Shown here: positions 46,040 to 62,979 of the stretch, one piece after another
Layout of the letters: every line of letters starts with the position of its first letter
Position numbering within the stretch: the stretch's first letter is position 1
Notes under the pieces: generated by a model
Seen by the model: only the letters and a program-made list of their open reading frames with translations
Database searches by the model: none
What the model was told of the DNA's origin: nothing
Made by a program: the position numbers and the translations under genes
DNA from: Apostichopus japonicus
Lineage: Eukaryota; Echinodermata; Holothuroidea; Aspidochirotida; Stichopodidae
Length of the DNA stretch: 64,000 nt
NCBI RefSeq assembly: GCF_037975245.1
Contig: NC_092561.1
Span: 16,127,001-16,191,000, forward strand
Direction: 5' to 3'

Positions 46040-47125
46040 ATCATATCTACCAGTTAAAGCAGATTTTTCTCTCCCTCCGAACATGCAACTTGTCGTCTCA
46101 TTATTATTTTTTTTTTTTTTTTTTTTTTTTTAATGATTATCATTATTATTGTAATTATTACTTCTATGCTGGGTGGTTGGTGATTCCCTTCGTGCATGAT
46201 GCAATTCACTAATCAATAATCAAAGTGAGCTTATCCCTAACTCATAATCATAACCCCTAATCCACACACACACACACTCTATCCTAATCGCCTTGGTATT
46301 ATAAGCGTGTTAACATGGGTTGACACACATCAGCGTGTATGTTAACGATCTCCAATACAAGAGAAGTAAATCTTAAAAACGTAGTAATATCTCTATCGTT
46401 CAAAGCACGGAAGATCTTAAATTTAATACCACTGCCATAACAGTTTACCTGCCTCGGGCATTTCAATAGGCTCTCGCAGTAGATCGGGGGAAAATTTGAG
46501 CTGATGCTCGTTCCCTCGGCTTGGCTTTGCGAATTGATTACGTAACACACCGACTAAAATTTCCAGACTTAATAACATTGAAAGGTGCGAAACGATTAAT
46601 ACTTGCGGTAGTATATGCCTCGTTAGTTGTTACAAGTTTCAAATTTCTAAGACTATTAATAATAAAGCCCTTAGGATCTGACTTAACACCCCAGATGCAT
46701 TGCTACCAGTAAGCTCATTGAAGCAGCAAAACTCAATATCTATTTTTATTTCAAACCCCAAAAGTTACAAAAATTATTAATAAATAATAATAATAATAAT
46801 AAGTTCCCTTTATCCCCTAATCCAAGATCTCTTGCTAAATACTTAATTCATAAAACCTGCGGCCAAAATCATGTGAAAAGTTCCCTACATACATTATATA
46901 TAGTTTTTTAATTTTTTTTATTTTATGGGATGTTAGATTTCTGTCCAGCAGGAGTTTTCACTCAAATCTTGGGGTTTCTGACCTTTGGTTTTTGGCTGAG
47001 GGTCCGAAGCCCCACGATTATTAGGGTTGCAGCTAGCTGATACATCTAACTTAAAAGGAGAAATAAGACACTGACGCAAGCATGTTTGAGGAGAGGAATG
47101 AGTATGTCTTTCTGGGTGATTTGAT

Positions 47126-47141
47126 GGCCCTTAAAAGAGCC
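47126..47141 (-). terminator. Histone 3' stem-loop, H2A U10
   Basis: Consensus stem-loop. Confidence 0.93.
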
Positions 47142-47179
47142 GTTGGTAATCGATGGGCGATTGCAATGCAACCTCCCCT

Positions 47180-47560
47180 TTAAGCCTTCTTGCCTCCGGA
47201 TGTCTTCTTGGGTAGAAGGACAGCCTGGATGTTTGGAAGAACACCTCCCTGGGCGATGGTGACTCCGCTCAAGAGTTTGTTCAACTCCTCGTCGTTTCGG
47301 ATGGCGAGTTGGAGATGACGGGGGATGATCCTGGTCTTCTTGTTGTCACGTGCAGCGTTACCGGCCAATTCCAAGATCTCGGCGGCGAGGTATTCTAGTA
47401 CGGCAGCCAGGTAGACGGGTGCGCCAGCGCCGATCCTCTGGGCGTAATTTCCTCTTCGCAGGAACCTGTGTACACGACCTACTGGGAATTGAAGCCCTGC
47501 TCTTGCAGATCGACTCTTGGCCTTTGCCCTGGCCTTACCACCTTTGCCCCTGCCAGTCAT
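47180..47560 (-). CDS. H2A: Histone H2A (U10)
   Basis: Intact, identical protein. Confidence 0.98.
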   Translation of the reverse strand: MTGRGKGGKARAKAKSRSARAGLQFPVGRVHRFLRRGNYAQRIGAGAPVYLAAVLEYLAAEILELAGNAARDNKKTRIIPRHLQLAIRNDEELNKLLSGVTIAQGGVLPNIQAVLLPKKTSGGKKA

Positions 47561-47924
47561 GATGAAGTAAATTTGGGTATGTTTTCGACTTGAAACGAAT
47601 CAAAGAAATGATTTGCCTGCCGGAAAGCTCTCATTCAAGTAGTCCGGACTCTAAAGCTACAGCACAGTGCCCTTATGAGGGGATTCTTTGCCACCCTTTG
47701 CCCTGATCGTACAATGCGTGAAAGAATTAAGAAAAGCTTCCGCATTGTGATTGGCCAGCTCGTGTGTGCTGTGCAATGCATAGCACGTGCTTTGTCAATA
47801 TGGGAAGTTTTTCTGCTTCGCTGAAGTGATATCAAATCTGTCATAAATACATTTCGCAGCGTGGAGGACACTCATTCACTCATCGCTTTACTTACCGTAT
47901 CGCAACGAAAACTTCACGTCCAAA
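47561..47924. promoter_or_regulatory. Divergent H2A/H2B promoter (U10)
   Basis: Same layout. Confidence 0.73.
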
Positions 47925-48296
47925 ATGGCACCAAAAGCTGCAGGAAAGGGAGCAAAGAAGGCCGCCAAGTCCAAGGCACCTCGCAACCCAGGAGACAAGA
48001 AGAGGCGAAGGACCAGGCGTGAGACTTACAGTATCTACATCTACAAAGTCATGAAGCAGGTCCACCCAGACACCGGTATCTCTAGCCGTGCTATGTCTAT
48101 CATGAACAGCTTCGTGAACGACATCTTCGAGCGTATCGCCGCCGAAGCTTCCCGTTTGGCCCACTACAACAGGAAGTCCACCATCACCAGTCGGGAGGTC
48201 CAGACCGCCGTCAGACTGTTGCTGCCTGGTGAGCTCGCCAAGCATGCCGTCTCAGAGGGTACCAAGGCTGTCACCAAGTACACCACCTCCAAGTAG
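47925..48296 (+). CDS. H2B: Histone H2B (U10)
   Basis: Intact, identical to U2; last gene before the second gap. Confidence 0.98.
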   Translation: MAPKAAGKGAKKAAKSKAPRNPGDKKRRRTRRETYSIYIYKVMKQVHPDTGISSRAMSIMNSFVNDIFERIAAEASRLAHYNRKSTITSREVQTAVRLLLPGELAKHAVSEGTKAVTKYTTSK

Positions 48297-48331
48297 ATTG
48301 TTCTTCTCGTGTAGAAGGCTCGACATCCAAC

Positions 48332-48347
48332 GGCTCTTTTAAGGGCC
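48332..48347 (+). terminator. Histone 3' stem-loop, H2B U10
   Basis: Consensus stem-loop. Confidence 0.93.
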
Positions 48348-48555
48348 ATCCTATATTCCAGAAACGGCAGACTTATCTCCCCCTCCTCAAACATGCAGTT
48401 TCGTTGTCTCTTATTTTAAGTAATCTAACATTGTATCATATATACCTGTTACTCTCAAGCCATTGACCGTGTAGTTGATCACGTTCTGGGGCCCGTTTAT
48501 CGATAATAATAATATTAATAAGTGATATTTATATAGCGCATAATCAGCAAAGCTG

Positions 48556-48655
48556 NNNNNNNNNNNNNNNNNNNNNNNNNNNNNNNNNNNNNNNNNNNNN
48601 NNNNNNNNNNNNNNNNNNNNNNNNNNNNNNNNNNNNNNNNNNNNNNNNNNNNNNN
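48556..48655. other. Assembly gap, 100 N
   Basis: Placeholder gap. By comparison with U11 (54033-54410) about 378 bp are missing, including the A-rich homopolymers. Orientation is unchanged across it. Confidence 0.98.
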
Positions 48656-48826
48656 AAGATAAATATTAAAAAAAATAAAATGTTCAGAATTAAGTAACTA
48701 GTTCCAAACGTAGTATCTATGCACAATAACAGTTAAAACACAGTCAATCACACAGTAAAAGCGAGTCTAACATAATATGCTTTCAAAGCAGTTTTTAAAA
48801 GTGGTAAGAGAAATGCATACACTCAC

Positions 48827-48938
48827 AGAGTTCGGTATAGGCATTCTGGGAGCGCTGACTGAGAAGGCTCTGTCGCCGGTCTTGCATCTTGTTCTCTTCT
48901 CCTTGAGCAATTCCTGCGATGATGACCGTAGGGTTCTG
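48827..48938 (-). other. Exon-like island (U10)
   Basis: Identical island despite nearby indels. Confidence 0.4.
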
Positions 48939-49880
48939 CTAGGTTTGTACGGTGTAAGGAGACAAGACAGGTATTAGAATCCATAATAATCCATAATAAA
49001 TCCAACAATAACGATAAATAACCTCTAAGTCCTCCCCCACCACACACAAACACTCAATAGTTTCACTTGCGATGATCGCGACATAGCCACATATGAAAAT
49101 CCGCTCTTTAGTAAGGACTGACGTTCATTTTTCGCCACTGTCAACTTCTGCACCTTTCTAGCTAATTAGTCTGGAACAATAGCATGCGTGTTACGTAATC
49201 GACTCGCCAAGCCTAGCGAGCTTGGAAAAGTAACTTCCTCGGCTCACATTACCAGTGATCTACCGCGTGAGCCAAATAAAATGCCCGAGGCAAGGGAAAC
49301 TGTTCTGGCAGTGGTAAAAAAAGGGCGCATTTTCAAATGATATGTTGTCTCGCATTTGGGACTAATCGTGTAACGGTACAGTCGTGCATGCATTGTGTTC
49401 AATGGACAAGTAGCGATTCGGGAGGGGGGTGGAGGGGTGGGGAAGTTCGTATTGTCTTGCTTCTTGGGTCGTATGTCTTAGAACTTCACTGGTTTGCTGT
49501 ATTGGTGAACTGGGGGTTGTTGCAGAATTTTATTACGTATAATAACCGACTTCACTTGAGTATAAATAAAAGGAGTTTACCCCTGCTCGACCTTCGCAAG
49601 AGGTCCTACGGGGGATAATATTGAAGTTTTGTAGAATAGACACTTCTTTTTTTTTCCTAGGGAAAGTTGTCTATATAAACAAACAGGAGGTCGGAACTGA
49701 AGAGCCAATTAGGTAGGGATTACTAAAGGGGGGGGGGACTTCACTTGAGGGAGGGGGTGGATTTCAATTACGGTGTTTTGAAATTTCTAGCAAAATTGCC
49801 TATGCATATAACTTATTTTGCCCGATGCTGGCGTATACATACACACACACATACATTCACTCACACAAAGAAAAGAATTA

Positions 49881-51464
<1,584 letters not shown>

Positions 51465-51500
51465 ATCGTATCTGTCTCCGACGGATTCTCGAAAACCAAC

Positions 51501-51516
51501 GGCTCTTTTAAGGGCC
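51501..51516 (+). terminator. Histone 3' stem-loop, H3 U10
   Basis: Consensus stem-loop. Confidence 0.93.
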
Positions 51517-52602
51517 ATCATATCTACCAGTTAAAGCAGATTTTTCTCTCCCTCCGAACATGCAACTTGTCGTCTCATTATTATTTTTTTTTTTTTTTTT
51601 TTTTTTTTAATGATTATCATTATTATTGTAATTATTACTTCTATGCTGGGTGGTTGGTGATTCCCTTCGTGCATGATGCAATTCACTAATCAATAATCAA
51701 AGTGAGCTTATCCCTAACTCATAATCATAACCCCTAATCCACACACACACACACTCTATCCTAATCGCCTTGGTATTATAAGCGTGTTAACATGGGTTGA
51801 CACACATCAGCGTGTATGTTAACGATCTCCAATACAAGAGAAGTAAATCTTAAAAACGTAGTAATATCTCTATCGTTCAAAGCACGGAAGATCTTAAATT
51901 TAATACCACTGCCATAACAGTTTACCTGCCTCGGGCATTTCAATAGGCTCTCGCAGTAGATCGGGGGAAAATTTGAGCTGATGCTCGTTCCCTCGGCTTG
52001 GCTTTGCGAATTGATTACGTAACACACCGACTAAAATTTCCAGACTTAATAACATTGAAAGGTGCGAAACGATTAATACTTGCGGTAGTATATGCCTCGT
52101 TAGTTGTTACAAGTTTCAAATTTCTAAGACTATTAATAATAAAGCCCTTAGGATCTGACTTAACACCCCAGATGCATTGCTACCAGTAAGCTCATTGAAG
52201 CAGCAAAACTCAATATCTATTTTTATTTCAAACCCCAAAAGTTACAAAAATTATTAATAAATAATAATAATAATAATAAGTTCCCTTTATCCCCTAATCC
52301 AAGATCTCTTGCTAAATACTTAATTCATAAAACCTGCGGCCAAAATCATGTGAAAAGTTCCCTACATACATTATATATAGTTTTTTAATTTTTTTTATTT
52401 TATGGGATGTTAGATTTCTGTCCAGCAGGAGTTTTCACTCAAATCTTGGGGTTTCTGACCTTTGGTTTTTGGCTGAGGGTCCGAAGCCCCACGATTATTA
52501 GGGTTGCAGCTAGCTGATACATCTAACTTAAAAGGAGAAATAAGACACTGACGCAAGCATGTTTGAGGAGAGGAATGAGTATGTCTTTCTGGGTGATTTG
52601 AT

Positions 52603-52618
52603 GGCCCTTAAAAGAGCC
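52603..52618 (-). terminator. Histone 3' stem-loop, H2A U11
   Basis: Consensus stem-loop. Confidence 0.93.
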
Positions 52619-52656
52619 GTTGGTAATCGATGGGCGATTGCAATGCAACCTCCCCT

Positions 52657-53037
52657 TTAAGCCTTCTTGCCTCCGGATGTCTTCTTGGGTAGAAGGACAG
52701 CCTGGATGTTTGGAAGAACACCTCCCTGGGCGATGGTGACTCCGCTCAAGAGTTTGTTCAACTCCTCGTCGTTTCGGATGGCGAGTTGGAGATGACGGGG
52801 GATGATCCTGGTCTTCTTGTTGTCACGTGCAGCGTTACCGGCCAATTCCAAGATCTCGGCGGCGAGGTATTCTAGTACGGCAGCCAGGTAGACGGGTGCG
52901 CCAGCGCCGATCCTCTGGGCGTAATTTCCTCTTCGCAGGAACCTGTGTACACGACCTACTGGGAATTGAAGCCCTGCTCTTGCAGATCGACTCTTGGCCT
53001 TTGCCCTGGCCTTACCACCTTTGCCCCTGCCAGTCAT
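52657..53037 (-). CDS. H2A: Histone H2A (U11)
   Basis: Intact, identical protein. Confidence 0.98.
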   Translation of the reverse strand: MTGRGKGGKARAKAKSRSARAGLQFPVGRVHRFLRRGNYAQRIGAGAPVYLAAVLEYLAAEILELAGNAARDNKKTRIIPRHLQLAIRNDEELNKLLSGVTIAQGGVLPNIQAVLLPKKTSGGKKA

Positions 53038-53401
53038 GATGAAGTAAATTTGGGTATGTTTTCGACTTGAAACGAATCAAAGAAATGATTTGCCTGCCGG
53101 AAAGCTCTCATTCAAGTAGTCCGGACTCTAAAGCTACAGCACAGTGCCCTTATGAGGGGATTCTTTGCCACCCTTTGCCCTGATCGTACAATGCGTGAAA
53201 GAATTAAGAAAAGCTTCCGCATTGTGATTGGCCAGCTCGTGTGTGCTGTGCAATGCATAGCACGTGCTTTGTCAATATGGGAAGTTTTTCTGCTTCGCTG
53301 AAGTGATATCAAATCTGTCATAAATACATTTCGCAGCGTGGAGGACACTCATTCACTCATCGCTTTACTTACCGTATCGCAACGAAAACTTCACGTCCAA
53401 A
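53038..53401. promoter_or_regulatory. Divergent H2A/H2B promoter (U11)
   Basis: Same layout. Confidence 0.73.
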
Positions 53402-53773
53402 ATGGCACCAAAAGCTGCAGGAAAGGGAGCAAAGAAGGCCGCCAAGTCCAAGGCACCTCGCAACCCAGGAGACAAGAAGAGGCGAAGGACCAGGCGTGAG
53501 ACTTACAGTATCTACATCTACAAAGTCATGAAGCAGGTCCACCCAGACACCGGTATCTCTAGCCGTGCTATGTCTATCATGAACAGCTTCGTGAACGACA
53601 TCTTCGAGCGTATCGCCGCCGAAGCTTCCCGTTTGGCCCACTACAACAGGAAGTCCACCATCACCAGTCGGGAGGTCCAGACCGCCGTCAGACTGTTGCT
53701 GCCTGGTGAGCTCGCCAAGCATGCCGTCTCAGAGGGTACCAAGGCTGTCACCAAGTACACCACCTCCAAGTAG
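53402..53773 (+). CDS. H2B: Histone H2B (U11)
   Basis: Intact, identical to U2. Confidence 0.98.
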   Translation: MAPKAAGKGAKKAAKSKAPRNPGDKKRRRTRRETYSIYIYKVMKQVHPDTGISSRAMSIMNSFVNDIFERIAAEASRLAHYNRKSTITSREVQTAVRLLLPGELAKHAVSEGTKAVTKYTTSK

Positions 53774-53808
53774 ATTGTTCTTCTCGTGTAGAAGGCTCGA
53801 CATCCAAC

Positions 53809-53824
53809 GGCTCTTTTAAGGGCC
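53809..53824 (+). terminator. Histone 3' stem-loop, H2B U11
   Basis: Consensus stem-loop. Confidence 0.93.
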
Positions 53825-54581
53825 ATCCTATATTCCAGAAACGGCAGACTTATCTCCCCCTCCTCAAACATGCAGTTTCGTTGTCTCTTATTTTAAGTAA
53901 TCTAACATTGTATCATATATACCTGTTACTCTCAAGCCATTGACCGTGTAGTTGATCACGTTCTGGGGCCCGTTTATCGATAATAATAATATTAATAAGT
54001 GATATTTATATAGCGCATAATCAGCAAAGCTGCGCCAAAAAAAGAAAAAAAAAAGAAGTAAAAGCCAAAGGCAACAATATAAAAAAAAAAAAAAAACACA
54101 CCCGTACTAAACGATACTAAAACGCATATAGTCCAAAACAATTTAAGAAGCATGTAAATAGATTCAATCATAGTCCAGGTTTAAATATATATAAGTATGA
54201 GGAACTATAGTACAGTAAGAGAATTATTGTAAAAGCCTAAATACTAAACGATACAAAATAGAGCCCTAAACGTAGTAAATAAATGAAAATTTTTAAATTA
54301 AAAAAAAAAAAAAAACATTACAGTAAGAGAATTATTACAAAATCCTAAAACAGATCAAATACCCAATACTGAACGATACAAAATAGAGTCTAAACGTACT
54401 AAATAAATGAAAGATAAATATTAAAAAAAATAAAATGTTCAGAATTAAGTAACTAGTTCCAAACGTAGTATCTATGCACAATAACAGTTAAAACACAGTC
54501 AATCACACAGTAAAAGCGAGTCTAACATAATATGCTTTCAAAGCAGTTTTTAAAAGTGGTAAGAGAAATGCATACACTCAC

Positions 54582-54693
54582 AGAGTTCGGTATAGGCATT
54601 CTGGGAGCGCTGACTGAGAAGGCTCTGTCGCCGGTCTTGCATCTTGTTCTCTTCTCCTTGAGCAATTCCTGCGATGATGACCGTAGGGTTCTG
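54582..54693 (-). other. Exon-like island (U11)
   Basis: Identical island. Confidence 0.4.
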
Positions 54694-55696
54694 CTAGGTT
54701 TGTACGGTGTAAGGAGACAAGACAGGTATTAGAATCCATAATAATCCATAATAAATCCAACAATAACGATAAATAACCTCTAAGTCCTCCCCCACCACAC
54801 ACAAACACTCAATAGTTTCACTTGCGATGATCGCGACATAGCCACATATGAAAATCCGCTCTTTAGTAAGACTGACGTTCATTTTTCGCCACTGTCAACT
54901 TCTGCACCTTTCTAGCTAATTAGTCTGGAACAATAGCATGCGTGTTACGTAATCGACTCGCCAAGCCTAGCGAGCTTGGAAAAGTAACTTCCTCGGCTCA
55001 CATTACCAGTGATCTACCGCGTGAGCCAAATAAAATGCCCGAGGCAAGGGAAACTGTTCTGGCAGTGGTAAAAAAAGGGCGCATTTTCAAATGATATGTT
55101 GTCTCGCATTTGGGACTAATCGTGTAACGGTACAGTCGTGCATGCATTGTGTTCAATGGACAAGTAGCGATTCGGGAGGGGGGTGGAGGGGTGGGGGAAG
55201 TTCGTATTGTCTTGCTTCTTGGGTCGTATGTCTTAGAACTTCACTGGTTTGCTGTATTGGTGAACTGGGGGTTGTTGCAGAATTTTATTACGTATAATAA
55301 CCGACTTCACTTGAGTATAAATAAAAGGAGTTTACCCCTGCTCGACCTTCGCAAGAGGTCCTACGGGGGATAATATTGAAGTTTTGTAGAATAGACACTT
55401 CTTTTTTTTTCCTAGGGAAAGTTGTCTATATAAACAAACAGGAGGTCGGAACTGAAGAGCCAATTAGGTAGGGATTACTAAAGGGGGGGGGGACTTCACT
55501 TGAGGGAGGGGGTGGATTTCAATTACGGTGTTTTGAAATTTCTAGCAAAATTGCCTATGCATATAACTTATTTTGCCCGATGCTGGCGTATACATACACA
55601 CACACATACATTCACTCACACAAAGAAAAGAATTAAGACGACGAATTGCATGTTTCGAGGGAGAGGAATGAGTAACTCTCTCTGGGGATATTTGAT

Positions 55697-55712
55697 GGCC
55701 CTTAAAAGAGCC
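55697..55712 (-). terminator. Histone 3' stem-loop, H4 U11
   Basis: Consensus stem-loop. Confidence 0.93.
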
Positions 55713-55751
55713 GTTGGATTTCGATTCGTCTTCGTGACAGGAAAGATGCAT

Positions 55752-57222
<1,471 letters not shown>

Positions 57223-57258
57223 ATCGTATCTGTCTCCGACGGATTCTCGAAAACCAAC

Positions 57259-57274
57259 GGCTCTTTTAAGGGCC
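57259..57274 (+). terminator. Histone 3' stem-loop, H3 U11
   Basis: Consensus stem-loop. Confidence 0.93.
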
Positions 57275-58360
57275 ATCATATCTACCAGTTAAAGCAGATT
57301 TTTCTCTCCCTCCGAACATGCAACTTGTCGTCTCATTATTATTTTTTTTTTTTTTTTTTTTTTTTTAATGATTATCATTATTATTGTAATTATTACTTCT
57401 ATGCTGGGTGGTTGGTGATTCCCTTCGTGCATGATGCAATTCACTAATCAATAATCAAAGTGAGCTTATCCCTAACTCATAATCATAACCCCTAATCCAC
57501 ACACACACACACTCTATCCTAATCGCCTTGGTATTATAAGCGTGTTAACATGGGTTGACACACATCAGCGTGTATGTTAACGATCTCCAATACAAGAGAA
57601 GTAAATCTTAAAAACGTAGTAATATCTCTATCGTTCAAAGCACGGAAGATCTTAAATTTAATACCACTGCCATAACAGTTTACCTGCCTCGGGCATTTCA
57701 ATAGGCTCTCGCAGTAGATCGGGGGAAAATTTGAGCTGATGCTCGTTCCCTCGGCTTGGCTTTGCGAATTGATTACGTAACACACCGACTAAAATTTCCA
57801 GACTTAATAACATTGAAAGGTGCGAAACGATTAATACTTGCGGTAGTATATGCCTCGTTAGTTGTTACAAGTTTCAAATTTCTAAGACTATTAATAATAA
57901 AGCCCTTAGGATCTGACTTAACACCCCAGATGCATTGCTACCAGTAAGCTCATTGAAGCAGCAAAACTCAATATCTATTTTTATTTCAAACCCCAAAAGT
58001 TACAAAAATTATTAATAAATAATAATAATAATAATAAGTTCCCTTTATCCCCTAATCCAAGATCTCTTGCTAAATACTTAATTCATAAAACCTGCGGCCA
58101 AAATCATGTGAAAAGTTCCCTACATACATTATATATAGTTTTTTAATTTTTTTTATTTTATGGGATGTTAGATTTCTGTCCAGCAGGAGTTTTCACTCAA
58201 ATCTTGGGGTTTCTGACCTTTGGTTTTTGGCTGAGGGTCCGAAGCCCCACGATTATTAGGGTTGCAGCTAGCTGATACATCTAACTTAAAAGGAGAAATA
58301 AGACACTGACGCAAGCATGTTTGAGGAGAGGAATGAGTATGTCTTTCTGGGTGATTTGAT

Positions 58361-58376
58361 GGCCCTTAAAAGAGCC
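58361..58376 (-). terminator. Histone 3' stem-loop, H2A U12
   Basis: Consensus stem-loop. Confidence 0.93.
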
Positions 58377-58414
58377 GTTGGTAATCGATGGGCGATTGCA
58401 ATGCAACCTCCCCT

Positions 58415-58795
58415 TTAAGCCTTCTTGCCTCCGGATGTCTTCTTGGGTAGAAGGACAGCCTGGATGTTTGGAAGAACACCTCCCTGGGCGATGGTGACTC
58501 CGCTCAAGAGTTTGTTCAACTCCTCGTCGTTTCGGATGGCGAGTTGGAGATGACGGGGGATGATCCTGGTCTTCTTGTTGTCACGTGCAGCGTTACCGGC
58601 CAATTCCAAGATCTCGGCGGCGAGGTATTCTAGTACGGCAGCCAGGTAGACGGGTGCGCCAGCGCCGATCCTCTGGGCGTAATTTCCTCTTCGCAGGAAC
58701 CTGTGTACACGACCTACTGGGAATTGAAGCCCTGCTCTTGCAGATCGACTCTTGGCCTTTGCCCTGGCCTTACCACCTTTGCCCCTGCCAGTCAT
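58415..58795 (-). CDS. H2A: Histone H2A (U12)
   Basis: Intact, identical protein. Confidence 0.98.
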   Translation of the reverse strand: MTGRGKGGKARAKAKSRSARAGLQFPVGRVHRFLRRGNYAQRIGAGAPVYLAAVLEYLAAEILELAGNAARDNKKTRIIPRHLQLAIRNDEELNKLLSGVTIAQGGVLPNIQAVLLPKKTSGGKKA

Positions 58796-59159
58796 GATGA
58801 AGTAAATTTGGGTATGTTTTCGACTTGAAACGAATCAAAGAAATGATTTGCCTGCCGGAAAGCTCTCATTCAAGTAGTCCGGACTCTAAAGCTACAGCAC
58901 AGTGCCCTTATGAGGGGATTCTTTGCCACCCTTTGCCCTGATCGTACAATGCGTGAAAGAATTAAGAAAAGCTTCCGCATTGTGATTGGCCAGCTCGTGT
59001 GTGCTGTGCAATGCATAGCACGTGCTTTGTCAATATGGGAAGTTTTTCTGCTTCGCTGAAGTGATATCAAATCTGTCATAAATACATTTCGCAGCGTGGA
59101 GGACACTCATTCACTCATCGCTTTACTTACCGTATCGCAACGAAAACTTCACGTCCAAA
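58796..59159. promoter_or_regulatory. Divergent H2A/H2B promoter (U12)
   Basis: Same layout. Confidence 0.73.
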
Positions 59160-59531
59160 ATGGCACCAAAAGCTGCAGGAAAGGGAGCAAAGAAGGCCGC
59201 CAAGTCCAAGGCACCTCGCAACCCAGGAGACAAGAAGAGGCGAAGGACCAGGCGTGAGACTTACAGTATCTACATCTACAAAGTCATGAAGCAGGTCCAC
59301 CCAGACACCGGTATCTCTAGCCGTGCTATGTCTATCATGAACAGCTTCGTGAACGACATCTTCGAGCGTATCGCCGCCGAAGCTTCCCGTTTGGCCCACT
59401 ACAACAGGAAGTCCACCATCACCAGTCGGGAGGTCCAGACCGCCGTCAGACTGTTGCTGCCTGGTGAGCTCGCCAAGCATGCCGTCTCAGAGGGTACCAA
59501 GGCTGTCACCAAGTACACCACCTCCAAGTAG
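59160..59531 (+). CDS. H2B: Histone H2B (U12)
   Basis: Intact, identical to U2. Confidence 0.98.
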   Translation: MAPKAAGKGAKKAAKSKAPRNPGDKKRRRTRRETYSIYIYKVMKQVHPDTGISSRAMSIMNSFVNDIFERIAAEASRLAHYNRKSTITSREVQTAVRLLLPGELAKHAVSEGTKAVTKYTTSK

Positions 59532-59566
59532 ATTGTTCTTCTCGTGTAGAAGGCTCGACATCCAAC

Positions 59567-59582
59567 GGCTCTTTTAAGGGCC
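59567..59582 (+). terminator. Histone 3' stem-loop, H2B U12
   Basis: Consensus stem-loop. Confidence 0.93.
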
Positions 59583-60338
59583 ATCCTATATTCCAGAAAC
59601 GGCAGACTTATCTCCCCCTCCTCAAACATGCAGTTTCGTTGTCTCTTATTTTAAGTAATCTAACATTGTATCATATATACCTGTTACTCTCAAGCCATTG
59701 ACCGTGTAGTTGATCACGTTCTGGGGCCCGTTTATCGATAATAATAATATTAATAAGTGATATTTATATAGCGCATAATCAGCAAAGCTGCGCCAAAAAA
59801 AGAAAAAAAAAAGAAGTAAAAGCCAAAGGCAACAATAAAAAAAAAAAAAAAAACACACCCGTACTAAACGATACTAAAACGCATATAGTCCAAAACAATT
59901 TAAGAAGCATGTAAATAGATTCAATCATAGTCCAGGTTTAAATATATATAAGTATGAGGAACTATAGTACAGTAAGAGAATTATTGTAAAAGCCTAAATA
60001 CTAAACGATACAAAATAGAGCCCTAAACGTAGTAAATAAATGAAAATTTTTAAATTAAAAAAAAAAAAAAAACATTACAGTAAGAGAATTATTACAAAAT
60101 CCTAAAACAGATCAAATACCCAATACTGAACGATACAAAATAGAGTCTAAACGTACTAAATAAATGAAAGATAAATATTAAAAAAAATAAAATGTTCAGA
60201 ATTAAGTAACTAGTTCCAAACGTAGTATCTATGCACAATAACAGTTAAAACACAGTCAATCACACAGTAAAAGCGAGTCTAACATAATATGCTTTCAAAG
60301 CAGTTTTTAAAAGTGGTAAGAGAAATGCATACACTCAC

Positions 60339-60450
60339 AGAGTTCGGTATAGGCATTCTGGGAGCGCTGACTGAGAAGGCTCTGTCGCCGGTCTTGCATC
60401 TTGTTCTCTTCTCCTTGAGCAATTCCTGCGATGATGACCGTAGGGTTCTG
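60339..60450 (-). other. Exon-like island (U12)
   Basis: Identical island. Confidence 0.4.
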
Positions 60451-61453
60451 CTAGGTTTGTACGGTGTAAGGAGACAAGACAGGTATTAGAATCCATAATA
60501 ATCCATAATAAATCCAACAATAACGATAAATAACCTCTAAGTCCTCCCCCACCACACACAAACACTCAATAGTTTCACTTGCGATGATCGCGACATAGCC
60601 ACATATGAAAATCCGCTCTTTAGTAAGACTGACGTTCATTTTTCGCCACTGTCAACTTCTGCACCTTTCTAGCTAATTAGTCTGGAACAATAGCATGCGT
60701 GTTACGTAATCGACTCGCCAAGCCTAGCGAGCTTGGAAAAGTAACTTCCTCGGCTCACATTACCAGTGATCTACCGCGTGAGCCAAATAAAATGCCCGAG
60801 GCAAGGGAAACTGTTCTGGCAGTGGTAAAAAAAGGGCGCATTTTCAAATGATATGTTGTCTCGCATTTGGGACTAATCGTGTAACGGTACAGTCGTGCAT
60901 GCATTGTGTTCAATGGACAAGTAGCGATTCGGGAGGGGGGTGGAGGGGTGGGGGAAGTTCGTATTGTCTTGCTTCTTGGGTCGTATGTCTTAGAACTTCA
61001 CTGGTTTGCTGTATTGGTGAACTGGGGGTTGTTGCAGAATTTTATTACGTATAATAACCGACTTCACTTGAGTATAAATAAAAGGAGTTTACCCCTGCTC
61101 GACCTTCGCAAGAGGTCCTACGGGGGATAATATTGAAGTTTTGTAGAATAGACACTTCTTTTTTTTTCCTAGGGAAAGTTGTCTATATAAACAAACAGGA
61201 GGTCGGAACTGAAGAGCCAATTAGGTAGGGATTACTAAAGGGGGGGGGGACTTCACTTGAGGGAGGGGGTGGATTTCAATTACGGTGTTTTGAAATTTCT
61301 AGCAAAATTGCCTATGCATATAACTTATTTTGCCCGATGCTGGCGTATACATACACACACACATACATTCACTCACACAAAGAAAAGAATTAAGACGACG
61401 AATTGCATGTTTCGAGGGAGAGGAATGAGTAACTCTCTCTGGGGATATTTGAT

Positions 61454-61469
61454 GGCCCTTAAAAGAGCC
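61454..61469 (-). terminator. Histone 3' stem-loop, H4 U12
   Basis: Consensus stem-loop. Confidence 0.93.
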
Positions 61470-61508
61470 GTTGGATTTCGATTCGTCTTCGTGACAGGAA
61501 AGATGCAT

Positions 61509-62979
<1,471 letters not shown>

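Larger units (their letters stand above)
45988..47179. other. H3-H2A spacer (U9/U10)
   Basis: Same elements as U1. No gene seen. Confidence 0.83.
51465..52656. other. H3-H2A spacer (U10/U11)
   Basis: Same elements as U1. No gene seen. Confidence 0.83.
53774..55751. other. H2B-H4 spacer (U11)
   Basis: Complete version, usable as the reference for the U10 gap. No gene beyond the exon-like island. Confidence 0.83.
57223..58414. other. H3-H2A spacer (U11/U12)
   Basis: Same elements as U1. No gene seen. Confidence 0.83.
59532..61508. other. H2B-H4 spacer (U12)
   Basis: Same elements. Near 59838 CAATAAAA replaces CAATATAAA, a change not seen in other units. Confidence 0.83.
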